From positions 1,024,501-1,088,500 of the forward strand of contig NZ_CP136921.1 in the NCBI RefSeq assembly GCF_033100095.1: a stretch of DNA of 64,000 nucleotides, written 5' to 3'. The translations under genes were made by a program, and so were the position numbers. Within the stretch, counting starts at the first letter, position 1, and the number at the start of each line of letters is the position of its first letter. Under the pieces are notes generated by a model. It had not been told where the DNA came from and did not search any database. It worked only from the letters and a program-made list of their open reading frames with translations. Positions 54,307 through 62,984 of the stretch are shown piece after piece. The DNA comes from Diaphorobacter limosus. Its GTDB lineage: Bacteria > Pseudomonadota > Gammaproteobacteria > Burkholderiales > Burkholderiaceae_C.

Positions 54307-54696
54307 ATGCCCGATACCCCCGCCCCCCACCCACACAAGCAGCGCACCGGCCTGAACCGCCTGTGGCATGCCACGGGCTATTCGCTGGCCGGGTTGCGCG
54401 CGGGCTGGCGCGAAAAGGCCTTCCGCCAAGAGGTCTTACTGGCCGCCGTGCTGTTGCCGCTAGCGTGCTGGCTGGGCCGCGGCTGGGTCGAAACCGCGTT
54501 GCTGACGGCCAGCGTGGTGCTGGTACTGATCACCGAGCTGCTCAACTCCGGCATTGAGGCGGCCATAGACCGCATAGGCCCCGAGTTGCACGACCTGTCC
54601 AAGCGCGCCAAGGACATGGGCAGTGCCGCCGTGCTGCTCAGCCTGCTGCTGTGCGGCGCTGTCTGGGCTGCGGCGCTTTTCCAAAGGTTTTCCTGA
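54307..54696 (+). CDS. dgkA: Diacylglycerol kinase
   Basis: Phosphorylates diacylglycerol in the inner membrane. 129 residues, three membrane helices, with the active-site segments REKAFRQEVLLAA and ELLNSGIEAAIDRIGPELHD typical of bacterial DgkA. The stop (TGA at 54694-54696) overlaps the start of the next gene by one base. Confidence 0.92.
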   Translation: MPDTPAPHPHKQRTGLNRLWHATGYSLAGLRAGWREKAFRQEVLLAAVLLPLACWLGRGWVETALLTASVVLVLITELLNSGIEAAIDRIGPELHDLSKRAKDMGSAAVLLSLLLCGAVWAAALFQRFS

Positions 54697-55289
54697 TGGC
54701 TGATATGGCATTTTCCGTATGCGTCTACCTCGGCTCACGCCAGGGCGACAACCCTTTGTTCACCGAAGCCGCACAGGCCGTGGGCCGCTGGATTGGCCGC
54801 CATGGCGGGCAGCTGGTCTATGGCGGTGGGCGTAGCGGCCTGATGGGTACGGTGGCCGAGGCCACGCGCCTGGCCGGCGGAAGCGTGGTGGGCATCATCC
54901 CGCAGGCGCTGGTGGACAAGGAGTTGGCCAACCAGCTGTGCGACGAACTGCATGTGGTCACGAGCATGCACGAACGCAAGGCCATGATGGCCGAGCGCAG
55001 CGACGCCTTCCTGGCCCTGCCCGGTGGCATAGGCACGCTGGAAGAGCTGTTCGAGGTCTGGACCTGGCGCCAGCTGGGCTACCACGACAAGCCCGTGGGC
55101 CTGCTGGACACCGACGGCTACTACAGCGGCCTGATGGCCTTCATGCAGCATGCCGTGAAGAACGGCCTGATGAGCGAGTGGCAGATGGGCCTGATTCGCA
55201 CCGGCACCGAACCCGCCGGGCTGCTCGCTGCCCTGGTGCAGGATGCCGGCCTGAACGCCACCACCATCCCGCTGCGCGACGTGATCTGA
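54696..55289 (+). CDS. LOG family protein (nucleoside 5'-monophosphate phosphoribohydrolase)
   Basis: 197 residues, Rossmann fold of the YvdD/LOG type. The conserved PGGIGTLEELFEVWTWRQLG motif (residues ~108-127) carries the catalytic Glu and Arg set (with MHERKAMM). The family removes the base from AMP-like cytokinin or purine nucleotides. It overlaps dgkA by one base and is convergent with glnB; CGGCGGT / ACCGCCG between them can pair. Confidence 0.88.
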   Translation: MADMAFSVCVYLGSRQGDNPLFTEAAQAVGRWIGRHGGQLVYGGGRSGLMGTVAEATRLAGGSVVGIIPQALVDKELANQLCDELHVVTSMHERKAMMAERSDAFLALPGGIGTLEELFEVWTWRQLGYHDKPVGLLDTDGYYSGLMAFMQHAVKNGLMSEWQMGLIRTGTEPAGLLAALVQDAGLNATTIPLRDVI

Positions 55290-55299
55290 CGGCGGTGGT

Positions 55300-55680
<381 letters not shown>

Positions 55681-57345
55681 TCAGGCCCTGAATTTGTTCG
55701 TCATCGGATAGCGCCAGTCCTTGCCAAAGCTGCGGCGCGTGACGCGCACGCCCACGGGTGCCTGGCGGCGCTTGTATTCATTGACCTGGATGAGGCGGGT
55801 CACGCGCTCCACGTCGGCGTGTGCAAAGCCGGCGCGCACGATGTCTTCGACGGGTTCATCGTTTTCCATGTAGCGCTCGACGATGGCATCCAGCACCTCG
55901 TAGGGCGGCAGGTTGTCCTGGTCGGTCTGATCGGGGCGCAGCTCGGCGCTCGGGGGGCGGGTGATGATGCGCTCGGGGATGGGATTGGCGCCCGTGCCAT
56001 AGGGGTCGTGGGCATTGCGCCAGCGCGCCAGCGCGAACACGCGCGTCTTGAGCACATCCTTGATCACGGCAAAGCCGCCGGCCATGTCGCCATACAGCGT
56101 GCAATAGCCCGTGGCCAGCTCGCTCTTGTTGCCCGTGGTCAACACCACGCTGCCGAATTTGTTGGACAGCGCCATCAGCAGCGTGCCGCGGATGCGCGCC
56201 TGCAGGTTTTCCTCGGTAGTGTCCTCGGCGCGGCCGGCAAACTGGGGCGCCAGCGCGGCCTTGAAGGCCTCGAACTGAGGCGCGATGGCGATCTCGTCGT
56301 AGCGCACCTGCAGGCGCTCGGCCATGTCGCGCGCGTCTATCCAGCTGATGTCGGCGGTGTAGGGCGAGGGCATCATCACCGTACGCACCTTGTCCGCCCC
56401 CAGCGCGTCCACGGCAATCGCCAGCACCAGGGCCGAATCCATGCCGCCCGACAGCCCCAGCAGCACGCCGGGAAAGCCGTTCTTGCCAACATAGTCGCGC
56501 ACGCCCAGCACCAGGGCCGCCCACAGTTCGGCCTCCCAGCCTTCGCGTGGCGCCACATCTGCTTCAATAGTAATAGCTGCTTGCGCTTGCTGTACCTGAG
56601 CAAACAGCATTTTTTCTTCAAATCCTGGCGCACGCGCCGCCACGCTGCCATCGGCGTTCAGAGCAAACGAGCGCCCCTCGAACACCACCTCGTCCTGCCC
56701 GCCCACCAGGTGGGCGTAGACCAGGGGCAGGCCGGTTTCCTGCACGCGCTCGCGCATCACCTGCTCGCGCTCGCCACCCTTGCCCAGGTGGTAGGGCGAG
56801 GCATTGATGGTGAGCAGCATCTGCGCCCCGGCCTCGCGCGCGCGGCGGGCGGGCTCGGGATACCAGGCATCCTCACAGATCAGCAGGCCCAGGCGCAGGC
56901 CATCAACCTCGAACACGCAGCTGTCAGTGCCCGGCACGAAGTAGCGACGCTCGTCGAACACCTCGTAGTTGGGCAGGTATTGCTTGGCGTAGGTTTGCTC
57001 GATGCGGCCCGCGCGCAACACGCTGGCGGCGTTGTGGCACAGGTTGCGGCCGCCTTCGCCGATCCCATGCGGCAGGCGCTGCGGATGGCCCACCACCACA
57101 GCCAGGCCGGGCAAGGCCGCTGTCGCCGCCACCACCTCGGCCAGGGCCTGCTCACAGGCTGCGAGAAACGCCGGCCGCAGATAAAGATCCTCGGCGGCGT
57201 AGCCGCACAGGGCCAGCTCGGGCGTCAGCAGCAGCCTGGCTCCGGCCGCGTGGGCATCCTGGGCAGCGCGAATGATCTTGCGGGCGTTGCCCGGCAGGTC
57301 GCCCACCACGAAATTGAGCTGGGCGATGCTGATGGCGAAGGACAT
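55681..57345 (-). CDS. nadE: Glutamine-dependent NAD+ synthase
   Basis: Last step of NAD synthesis. 554 residues: N-terminal nitrilase-type glutaminase (Glu in TPELALCGYAAED, Lys in TYAKQYLPNYE, Cys in LLICEDAWYP) and C-terminal synthetase with the SGGMDSALVLAIAVDALG P-loop. Start at 57345 (MSFAISIAQLN). A copy of the dispersed ~45-bp repeat lies inside the gene at 56571-56615. It is read in frame as part of KMLFAQVQQAQAAITIEA, between the two domains, without breaking the frame. Confidence 0.95.
   Translation of the reverse strand: MSFAISIAQLNFVVGDLPGNARKIIRAAQDAHAAGARLLLTPELALCGYAAEDLYLRPAFLAACEQALAEVVAATAALPGLAVVVGHPQRLPHGIGEGGRNLCHNAASVLRAGRIEQTYAKQYLPNYEVFDERRYFVPGTDSCVFEVDGLRLGLLICEDAWYPEPARRAREAGAQMLLTINASPYHLGKGGEREQVMRERVQETGLPLVYAHLVGGQDEVVFEGRSFALNADGSVAARAPGFEEKMLFAQVQQAQAAITIEADVAPREGWEAELWAALVLGVRDYVGKNGFPGVLLGLSGGMDSALVLAIAVDALGADKVRTVMMPSPYTADISWIDARDMAERLQVRYDEIAIAPQFEAFKAALAPQFAGRAEDTTEENLQARIRGTLLMALSNKFGSVVLTTGNKSELATGYCTLYGDMAGGFAVIKDVLKTRVFALARWRNAHDPYGTGANPIPERIITRPPSAELRPDQTDQDNLPPYEVLDAIVERYMENDEPVEDIVRAGFAHADVERVTRLIQVNEYKRRQAPVGVRVTRRSFGKDWRYPMTNKFRA
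56571..56615 (+). repeat. Dispersed ~45-bp repeat, copy 9, inside nadE
   Basis: Plus strand: AATAGCTGCTTGCGCTTGC, then CAAACAGCATTTTTTC. It is the only low-GC stretch in nadE and encodes about 15 residues between the glutaminase and synthetase domains. Confidence 0.7.
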
Positions 57346-57451
57346 AGGGAGAAAGGCGAAAAAACGCGCTTGATTATGCCCGCAGCCCCCATGCCACGCG
57401 GGCCAGCGGTTTTGGCGCCATGATGGGCCCCCCACCACCTACGCCCTGCCC

Positions 57452-58681
57452 TTGACCAGCACCACGCCCCCCTACGAACTGCGGCTGCACGATGCGGCCA
57501 GCCAGGTCGACGCCACCGCCTGGGACGCCCTGCTGGCGCTCCAGTCCCAGCCCACTCCCTTCATGCGCCACGCCTATCTGGCCGCACTCGAAACCAGCGG
57601 CAGCGCCACGGCGCGCACGGGCTGGGTGCCGCGCTATTTCACGCTGTGGCAGGGCGAGCGGCTGTGCGCCGCCTGCGCTCTCTACATCAAGGCCCATTCG
57701 TATGGCGAGTATGTCTTCGACTGGGCCTGGGCCGACGCCCATGAGCGCCATGGCCTGCCCTACTACCCGAAGGCCGTGGTGGCCGTGCCCTTCACGCCCG
57801 TGCCCGGAAGCCGCTTGCTGGCCCAGGGCGACGCATCGCGGACGGCGCTGCTGCGGGCCTTGCTGGACTGGGCGCGTGAAAGCGGCCTGTCGTCGCTGCA
57901 CCTGCTGTTCGCGGCCGACGACGAGCTGGCCACCGCACGCGCGGCCGGCCTGCTGCTGCGCCACCAGGTGCAGTTCCACTGGCACAACCGGCATCCCCAA
58001 AATGCCGCCAGGTTCGCCGATTTCGATGATTTCCTGGCGTCGCTGACCCAGGACAAGCGCAAGAAAATCCGCCAGGAGCGCCGCCGCGTGCTTGAGGCCG
58101 GCGTAGTGTTTCGCGTGCTGCGCGGACGTGAGATCACGGCCGCCGACTGGGATTTTTTCTACCACTGCTACCAGCGCACCTACCTGGAGCATGGCAACCC
58201 GCCCTACCTCACGCGCGGGTTTTTTACGTTGATGCAGGAGCAGATGCCCGAGGCCTGGGTGCTGTTCGTGGCCGAGCGCGGCGGCCAACGGATAGCTAGC
58301 AGTTTGATAGCTGTCAGCGCTTACCCATCAAGCGTTAGAAGCGAAAATAGCTTGACATCAACAGCCTATGGCCGCTACTGGGGCGCGCTGGAGCGCGTGG
58401 ACTGCCTGCATTTCGAGGCCTGCTACTACCAGCCCATCGCCTGGTGCATCGCCCAGGGTGTGCACCGCTTCGAGGGCGGGGCCCAGGGCGAGCACAAGAT
58501 GGCGCGCGCCCTCATGCCGGTGCAGGCCGGCAGTGCGCATTGGCTGGCGCATCCGGCCTTTGCCCAGGCCGTGGGGCATTTTCTGGCGCGCGAAGGCCAA
58601 GGCGTGCAGCACTACCTGGAAGATCTGGACAACCGCAGCCCGTTCAGGCGCGCCCATCAGGACGGCCGCATCAAACCATAG
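57452..58681 (+). CDS. FemAB/GNAT-like acyltransferase (DUF482, peptidogalycan biosynthesis type)
   Basis: 409 residues. The PF04339-type fold: N-terminal acyltransferase half and a second half with DFLASLTQDKRKKIRQERRR and FYHCYQRTYLEHGNPPYLT, then CYYQPIAWCIAQGVHRFEGG near the end. The only suitable start is TTG at 57452. A dispersed repeat copy at 58302-58349 is read in frame (LIAVSAYPSSVRSENS) between ERGGQRIASS and AYGRYWGALE. The last 11 bp overlap the convergent cheW. Substrate unknown. Confidence 0.8.
   Translation: MTSTTPPYELRLHDAASQVDATAWDALLALQSQPTPFMRHAYLAALETSGSATARTGWVPRYFTLWQGERLCAACALYIKAHSYGEYVFDWAWADAHERHGLPYYPKAVVAVPFTPVPGSRLLAQGDASRTALLRALLDWARESGLSSLHLLFAADDELATARAAGLLLRHQVQFHWHNRHPQNAARFADFDDFLASLTQDKRKKIRQERRRVLEAGVVFRVLRGREITAADWDFFYHCYQRTYLEHGNPPYLTRGFFTLMQEQMPEAWVLFVAERGGQRIASSLIAVSAYPSSVRSENSLTSTAYGRYWGALERVDCLHFEACYYQPIAWCIAQGVHRFEGGAQGEHKMARALMPVQAGSAHWLAHPAFAQAVGHFLAREGQGVQHYLEDLDNRSPFRRAHQDGRIKP
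58302..58349 (+). repeat. Dispersed ~45-bp repeat, copy 10, inside the FemAB-like gene
   Basis: TTGATAGCTGTCAGCGCTTA, then CAAGCGTTAGAAGCGAAAAT. It is close to copy 6 and stands out as low-GC DNA within a G/C-rich gene, yet keeps the frame open. Confidence 0.75.
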
Positions 58682-59177
58682 CAGCGGCCTGCACCAACCC
58701 CATTTCCGAACCGCTGAGCAAAGACTCAATGTCCAGCACGATGAGCATGCGCTCGCCCACGGTGGCGATGCCGCGCACGAAACTGCCGTCCACCTGGCCC
58801 TGGAACTGCGGGGCGGGCTTGATGGCCTCGGCCTGCAGGGCGACCACGTCGGCCACGGCGTCCACCACCGCCCCGAGCACGGTGCCGCCCACGTTGAGGA
58901 TGATGACCACGGTGAAATCGGTGTATTCGGCCTGCGCGCAGTGCAGCTTGAGGCGCAGATCGACGATGGGGACGATGACGCCACGCAGGTCGATCACGCC
59001 CTTGATGAAGTCCGGCGCATGGGCCAGGCGCGTGGGTTGCTCGTAGGAGCGGATTTCCTGCACGCGCAGGATGTCGATGCCGTACTCTTCCTGCCCCAGG
59101 CGGAAGGTCAGGTACTCCGCAGCGTTGCTCGTGGCGGCATTGCTGGCGGAAGGACGCTGGGCGGTGGCAGACAACAT
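58671..59177 (-). CDS. cheW: Chemotaxis coupling protein CheW
   Basis: Links chemoreceptors to the kinase CheA. 168 residues: a short variable N-terminus, then the CheW domain with EYLTFRLGQEEYGIDILRVQ, PDFIKGVIDLRGVIVPIVDL and the C-terminal GERMLIVLDIESLL. Start at 59177 (MLSATAQRPS). No other chemotaxis gene is in the window. Its 3' end overlaps the FemAB-like gene by 11 bp. The 236 bp before the ppa stop hold its promoter and the ppa terminator. Confidence 0.92.
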   Translation of the reverse strand: MLSATAQRPSASNAATSNAAEYLTFRLGQEEYGIDILRVQEIRSYEQPTRLAHAPDFIKGVIDLRGVIVPIVDLRLKLHCAQAEYTDFTVVIILNVGGTVLGAVVDAVADVVALQAEAIKPAPQFQGQVDGSFVRGIATVGERMLIVLDIESLLSGSEMGLVQAAAMV

Positions 59178-59337
59178 GGCAACTCCTAGGAAAACGGTAT
59201 TTGGCAAGCACCAGGGCCGGTGGATATCAACGCCGCCTGACCCCGTGTGTCTCAGCAGAATACCAGCTGAACGTTACTTATTTTGACATTTCTACCAAAA
59301 ACCTACTAAAGATCACCGTCGCGTCCACACTCGACAA

Positions 59338-59376
59338 CAAAAAAGCCTGCCGGCAAACACTGCCGGCAGGCTTTCA
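59338..59376 (-). terminator. Rho-independent terminator after ppa
   Basis: A 12-bp stem AAGCCTGCCGGC / GCCGGCAGGCTT with a loop of about seven bases, then TTTTGTTG on the minus strand, about 40 bp after the ppa stop. Confidence 0.9.
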
Positions 59377-59413
59377 CGCAATGCGGATAAGCAGTCCCAG
59401 GGCTGCCCCGGAT

Positions 59414-59944
59414 TCAACCCTTCTTGTAGCTCTCCACGCCGTCCAAGATTTCCTTGTGCGCGGCATCGATGCCGCCCCAGCCCAGCACCTTGACCCATTT
59501 GCCGTCTTCCAGATCCTTGTAGTGCTCGAAGAAATGGCTGATGGCCTTCAGGCGCATGGGGTTCACGTCCTCCACGGTCTTCCAGTTTTCATACATCGGC
59601 AGGATCTTGGTGGTGGGCACGGCCAGCACCTTGCCATCCACGCCGGCTTCGTCTTCCATCTTCAGGATGCCCAGTGCACGGCAGGGCACAACCACGCCGG
59701 GCAGCAGCGGATAGGGGGTGATGATCAGCACGTCCACCGGGTCACCGTCGCCCGACAGCGTCTGGGGGATGTAGCCATAGTTGCAGGGGTAGTACATCGC
59801 CACGGTCAGGAAGCGATCCACGAAGACGGCGCCGGATTCCTTGTCCACCTCGTATTTCACGGGATCGGATTCGGCCGGAATTTCCACAACCACGTTGAAG
59901 GAATCGGGGATGTTGGTGCCAGGCTTGACGTTGTTCAGCGACAT
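59414..59944 (-). CDS. ppa: Inorganic pyrophosphatase (family I, soluble)
   Basis: Hydrolyses pyrophosphate in the cytoplasm. 176 residues with the family I metal site [18 protein letters not shown], preceded by [14 protein letters not shown] and followed by [19 protein letters not shown]. It is divergent from the membrane pyrophosphatase hppA across a 269-bp gap, so the cell has a dissipating and an energy-conserving enzyme for the same substrate side by side. Confidence 0.96.
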   Translation of the reverse strand: MSLNNVKPGTNIPDSFNVVVEIPAESDPVKYEVDKESGAVFVDRFLTVAMYYPCNYGYIPQTLSGDGDPVDVLIITPYPLLPGVVVPCRALGILKMEDEAGVDGKVLAVPTTKILPMYENWKTVEDVNPMRLKAISHFFEHYKDLEDGKWVKVLGWGGIDAAHKEILDGVESYKKG

Positions 59945-60213
59945 GTTTGGAGGTTGGAGTGGTTGATACGAGGTGGCTCCCGCGCCAATGGCCGTGCAGG
60001 TCGTAGCACCAGCGGCTCGGGATTAACCCTGGATTTTAGATCGACGCGGCTTGCAGCCAGCTTGCAGGCCGGGGTTTCGCAGTAAATTGCCCCCGTTGGC
60101 CAATCGTCTCCAGGCTGTTTGCGGCATCGGCATGGCGAGGAAGCAACGCAGCGGAAGCACTTCCCCGGCGTTGCGCTTCCACCCGTGTGACCCCTTGCCC
60201 ATGGAGATCGCGT

Positions 60214-62670
60214 ATGGCTGGTCAAGCAGCATTGACTTCCCCCCTGATACTGGCTTTGGCGTGCGGCTTGCTCGCCGTGGTGTACGGCCTTTGGGCCCGC
60301 AGCTGGATTCTGTCCAAGGACGCGGGCAACGCCCGCATGCAAGAGATCGCCGCCGCCATCCAGGCCGGCGCCGCGGCCTACCTGGCGCGCCAATACAAGA
60401 CGATTGCCGTCGTGGGCGTGGTACTTGCCGTGCTCATCGGGCTGTTCCTGGACACGCTCACCGCCGCCGGATTTGTCGTCGGCGCCGTGCTCTCGGGCGC
60501 CTGCGGCTTCATCGGCATGAACGTCTCGGTGCGTGCCAACGTGCGCACTGCCCAGGCCGCCACACAGGGCATGGGGCCGGCGCTGGATGTAGCGTTTCGT
60601 GGCGGCGCCATCACCGGCATGCTGGTGGTGGGCCTGGGCCTGCTAGGGGTGACCGGCTTTGCCTGGTTCCTGCTGGGCCGCTCGGGTGCGGACGCGCAGC
60701 TGGCCGCCACGCTGAACCCCCTGATCGGTTTTGCCTTTGGCTCATCCCTGATTTCCATCTTTGCGCGCTTAGGGGGAGGCATCTTCACCAAGGGCGCCGA
60801 CGTTGGCGCCGACCTGGTGGGCAAGGTCGAGGCCGGCATCCCCGAGGATGACCCGCGCAACCCCGCCGTGATCGCCGACAACGTGGGCGACAACGTGGGC
60901 GACTGCGCCGGCATGGCGGCCGATTTGTTCGAGACCTACGCCGTGACGCTGATCGCCACCATGGTGCTGGGCGCGCTGCTCATAGGCGCCGCGCCGACGG
61001 CGGCCGTCGCCTATCCGCTGGCGCTGGGAGCCGTGTCCATCGTCGCCTCCATCATCGGCTGCTTCTTCGTCAAGGCCAGCCCCGGCATGAAGAACGTCAT
61101 GCCTGCGCTCTACAAGGGCCTGGCGATTGCGGGCGTGCTCTCGCTGGTCGCCTTCTGGTTCGTCACCGCCTGGATCATTCCCGACAACGCCCTGGGCGGC
61201 AGCGGCGCTGCAATACGGCTGTTTGGCGCCTGCGCCACCGGCCTGGTGCTGACGGCCGCGCTGGTGTGGATCACCGAGTTCTACACCGGTACGCAGTATT
61301 CGCCGGTGCAGCATATCGCCCAGGCCTCGACCACCGGCCATGGCACCAACATCATTGCCGGGCTGGGCGTGTCCATGCGCTCCACCGCCTGGCCGGTGCT
61401 CTTTGTGTGCGCGGCCATCATCGTGTCGTACATGCTGGCCGGCCTGTATGGCGTGGCCGTGGCGGCCATGTCCATGCTGTCCATGGCGGGCATCGTGGTG
61501 GCGCTGGACGCCTACGGCCCGATCACCGACAACGCCGGCGGCATCGCCGAGATGAGCGAGCTACCCAGCAGCGTGCGCGACATCACCGACCCGCTGGACG
61601 CGGTGGGCAACACCACCAAGGCCGTTACCAAGGGCTACGCCATTGGCTCGGCCGGTCTGGCCGCCCTGGTGCTGTTCGCCGACTACACGCACAAGCTCGA
61701 CAGCTACGGCCAGGCTGTGAAGTTCGATCTGTCCGACCCCATGGTCATCGTCGGCCTGTTCATCGGCGGTTTGATTCCCTATTTGTTCGGCGCCATGGCC
61801 ATGGAGGCCGTGGGCCGCGCCGCCGGCAGCGTGGTGGTGGAGGTGCGGCGCCAGTTCTCCGAGATCAAGGGCATCATGGAAGGCACGGCCAAGCCGGAAT
61901 ACGGCCGCGCCGTGGACATGCTGACCAGCGCCGCCATCAAGGAGATGATCATCCCCAGCCTGCTGCCCGTGGCCGTGCCCATCGTCGTGGGCCTGGCCCT
62001 GGGGCCGAAGGCGCTGGGCGGCCTGCTGATGGGTACCATCGTCACCGGCCTGTTCGTGGCGATTTCCATGTGCACCGGCGGCGGCGCCTGGGACAACGCC
62101 AAGAAATACATCGAGGATGGCCACCACGGCGGCAAGGGCAGCGAGGCGCACAAGGCCGCCGTCACCGGCGACACCGTGGGCGACCCCTACAAGGACACGG
62201 CCGGCCCGGCGGTCAACCCGCTGATCAAGATCATCAACATCGTCGCCCTGCTGATCGTGCCGCTGGTGGTGGCCATGCATGGCGGCGCCAAGGTGGCGGC
62301 CACCGCACCGGCCGCGCCCACCGCCGCCGTGGCCACGGCCGGCGATGCGGCCTCGGTCGTCATTGAGAACGAGAAGGTGATCTTCTATTTCGCAAGCGGC
62401 AAGGCCGAGCCGCATGCCGATGGCGCGGGGGCTCTGGCACGCATCGTGGACGGGGTCAAGGCCGGCAAGAAGGCGGTCATCAGTGGCTATGTGGACAGCA
62501 CCGGCAGCGCTGCAGCCAATGCCGAAATAGCCAAACAACGCGCCTTGGCGGTACGCGACTTGCTGATGGGCCTGGGCGTCGCCGAGGATCAGGTTGAGCT
62601 GCAAAAACCCGCCGACATCCAGGCTGGCAGCGGAGCACAGGCGCGTCGCGTGGAAGTGGTATTGATGTAG
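60214..62670 (+). CDS. hppA: Membrane H+-translocating pyrophosphatase with C-terminal OmpA-like domain
   Basis: Pumps protons using pyrophosphate hydrolysis. 818 residues: about 16 membrane helices with the catalytic loops [20 protein letters not shown] and [20 protein letters not shown], and [14 protein letters not shown] near the end. The segment [16 protein letters not shown] has Lys at the position that marks K+-independent H+ pumps. After ~700 residues and an Ala-rich linker comes an OmpA/MotB-like domain of ~105 residues ([36 protein letters not shown]), which most family members lack. Start at 60214 with GGAG upstream. Confidence 0.93.
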   Translation: MAGQAALTSPLILALACGLLAVVYGLWARSWILSKDAGNARMQEIAAAIQAGAAAYLARQYKTIAVVGVVLAVLIGLFLDTLTAAGFVVGAVLSGACGFIGMNVSVRANVRTAQAATQGMGPALDVAFRGGAITGMLVVGLGLLGVTGFAWFLLGRSGADAQLAATLNPLIGFAFGSSLISIFARLGGGIFTKGADVGADLVGKVEAGIPEDDPRNPAVIADNVGDNVGDCAGMAADLFETYAVTLIATMVLGALLIGAAPTAAVAYPLALGAVSIVASIIGCFFVKASPGMKNVMPALYKGLAIAGVLSLVAFWFVTAWIIPDNALGGSGAAIRLFGACATGLVLTAALVWITEFYTGTQYSPVQHIAQASTTGHGTNIIAGLGVSMRSTAWPVLFVCAAIIVSYMLAGLYGVAVAAMSMLSMAGIVVALDAYGPITDNAGGIAEMSELPSSVRDITDPLDAVGNTTKAVTKGYAIGSAGLAALVLFADYTHKLDSYGQAVKFDLSDPMVIVGLFIGGLIPYLFGAMAMEAVGRAAGSVVVEVRRQFSEIKGIMEGTAKPEYGRAVDMLTSAAIKEMIIPSLLPVAVPIVVGLALGPKALGGLLMGTIVTGLFVAISMCTGGGAWDNAKKYIEDGHHGGKGSEAHKAAVTGDTVGDPYKDTAGPAVNPLIKIINIVALLIVPLVVAMHGGAKVAATAPAAPTAAVATAGDAASVVIENEKVIFYFASGKAEPHADGAGALARIVDGVKAGKKAVISGYVDSTGSAAANAEIAKQRALAVRDLLMGLGVAEDQVELQKPADIQAGSGAQARRVEVVLM

Positions 62671-62694
62671 GCGCCACCAGGTCGACAACCACAG

Positions 62695-62719
62695 AAAAAC
62701 CCGCTTCAAGCGGGTTTTT
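62695..62719 (+). terminator. Rho-independent terminator after hppA
   Basis: AAAACCCGCTT-CAAGCGGGTTTTT, an almost perfect palindrome 25 bp after the hppA stop. The A run on the left makes it able to work on both strands, for hppA and for the convergent YbdD-like gene. Confidence 0.9.
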
Positions 62720-62758
62720 CATTGGCTGGCCAGGCCGATGGCCGAGTTGGGATCGACC

Positions 62759-62980
62759 TCAACAACAACCCGCGCGACCGCCGCCGTAGCGGGCCTGCAT
62801 GCGGTTCTTGAAGAACTCCTCGTAATTGAGCGGCGCCTCCTGCGGATGTTCGCGACGCATGTGCGCCAGATACTGGCCGTAGTCGGGCACACCCACCATC
62901 ATGCGCGCGGCCCGTGCCAGGTAGCTGCCGCTTTCTTGCGCGGCATGCGCCAGGCTGCTGAGGGTAACCAAACCTGGCAT
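62759..62980 (-). CDS. YbdD/YjiX family small protein
   Basis: 73 residues, including ARAARMMVGVPDYGQYLAHM and a C-terminal MQARYGGGRAGCC, as in the YbdD/YjiX family. It begins 4 bp after the cstA stop, the standard partner position. The family is thought to assist CstA-type transporters. The start at 62980 (MPGLVTLSSL) is the nearest ATG. Confidence 0.85.
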   Translation of the reverse strand: MPGLVTLSSLAHAAQESGSYLARAARMMVGVPDYGQYLAHMRREHPQEAPLNYEEFFKNRMQARYGGGRAGCC

Positions 62981-62984
62981 GGCG

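Noticed and set aside
55819..57423. 534-residue open frame on the plus strand
   Set aside because: Antisense to nadE, which carries complete glutaminase and synthetase motifs.
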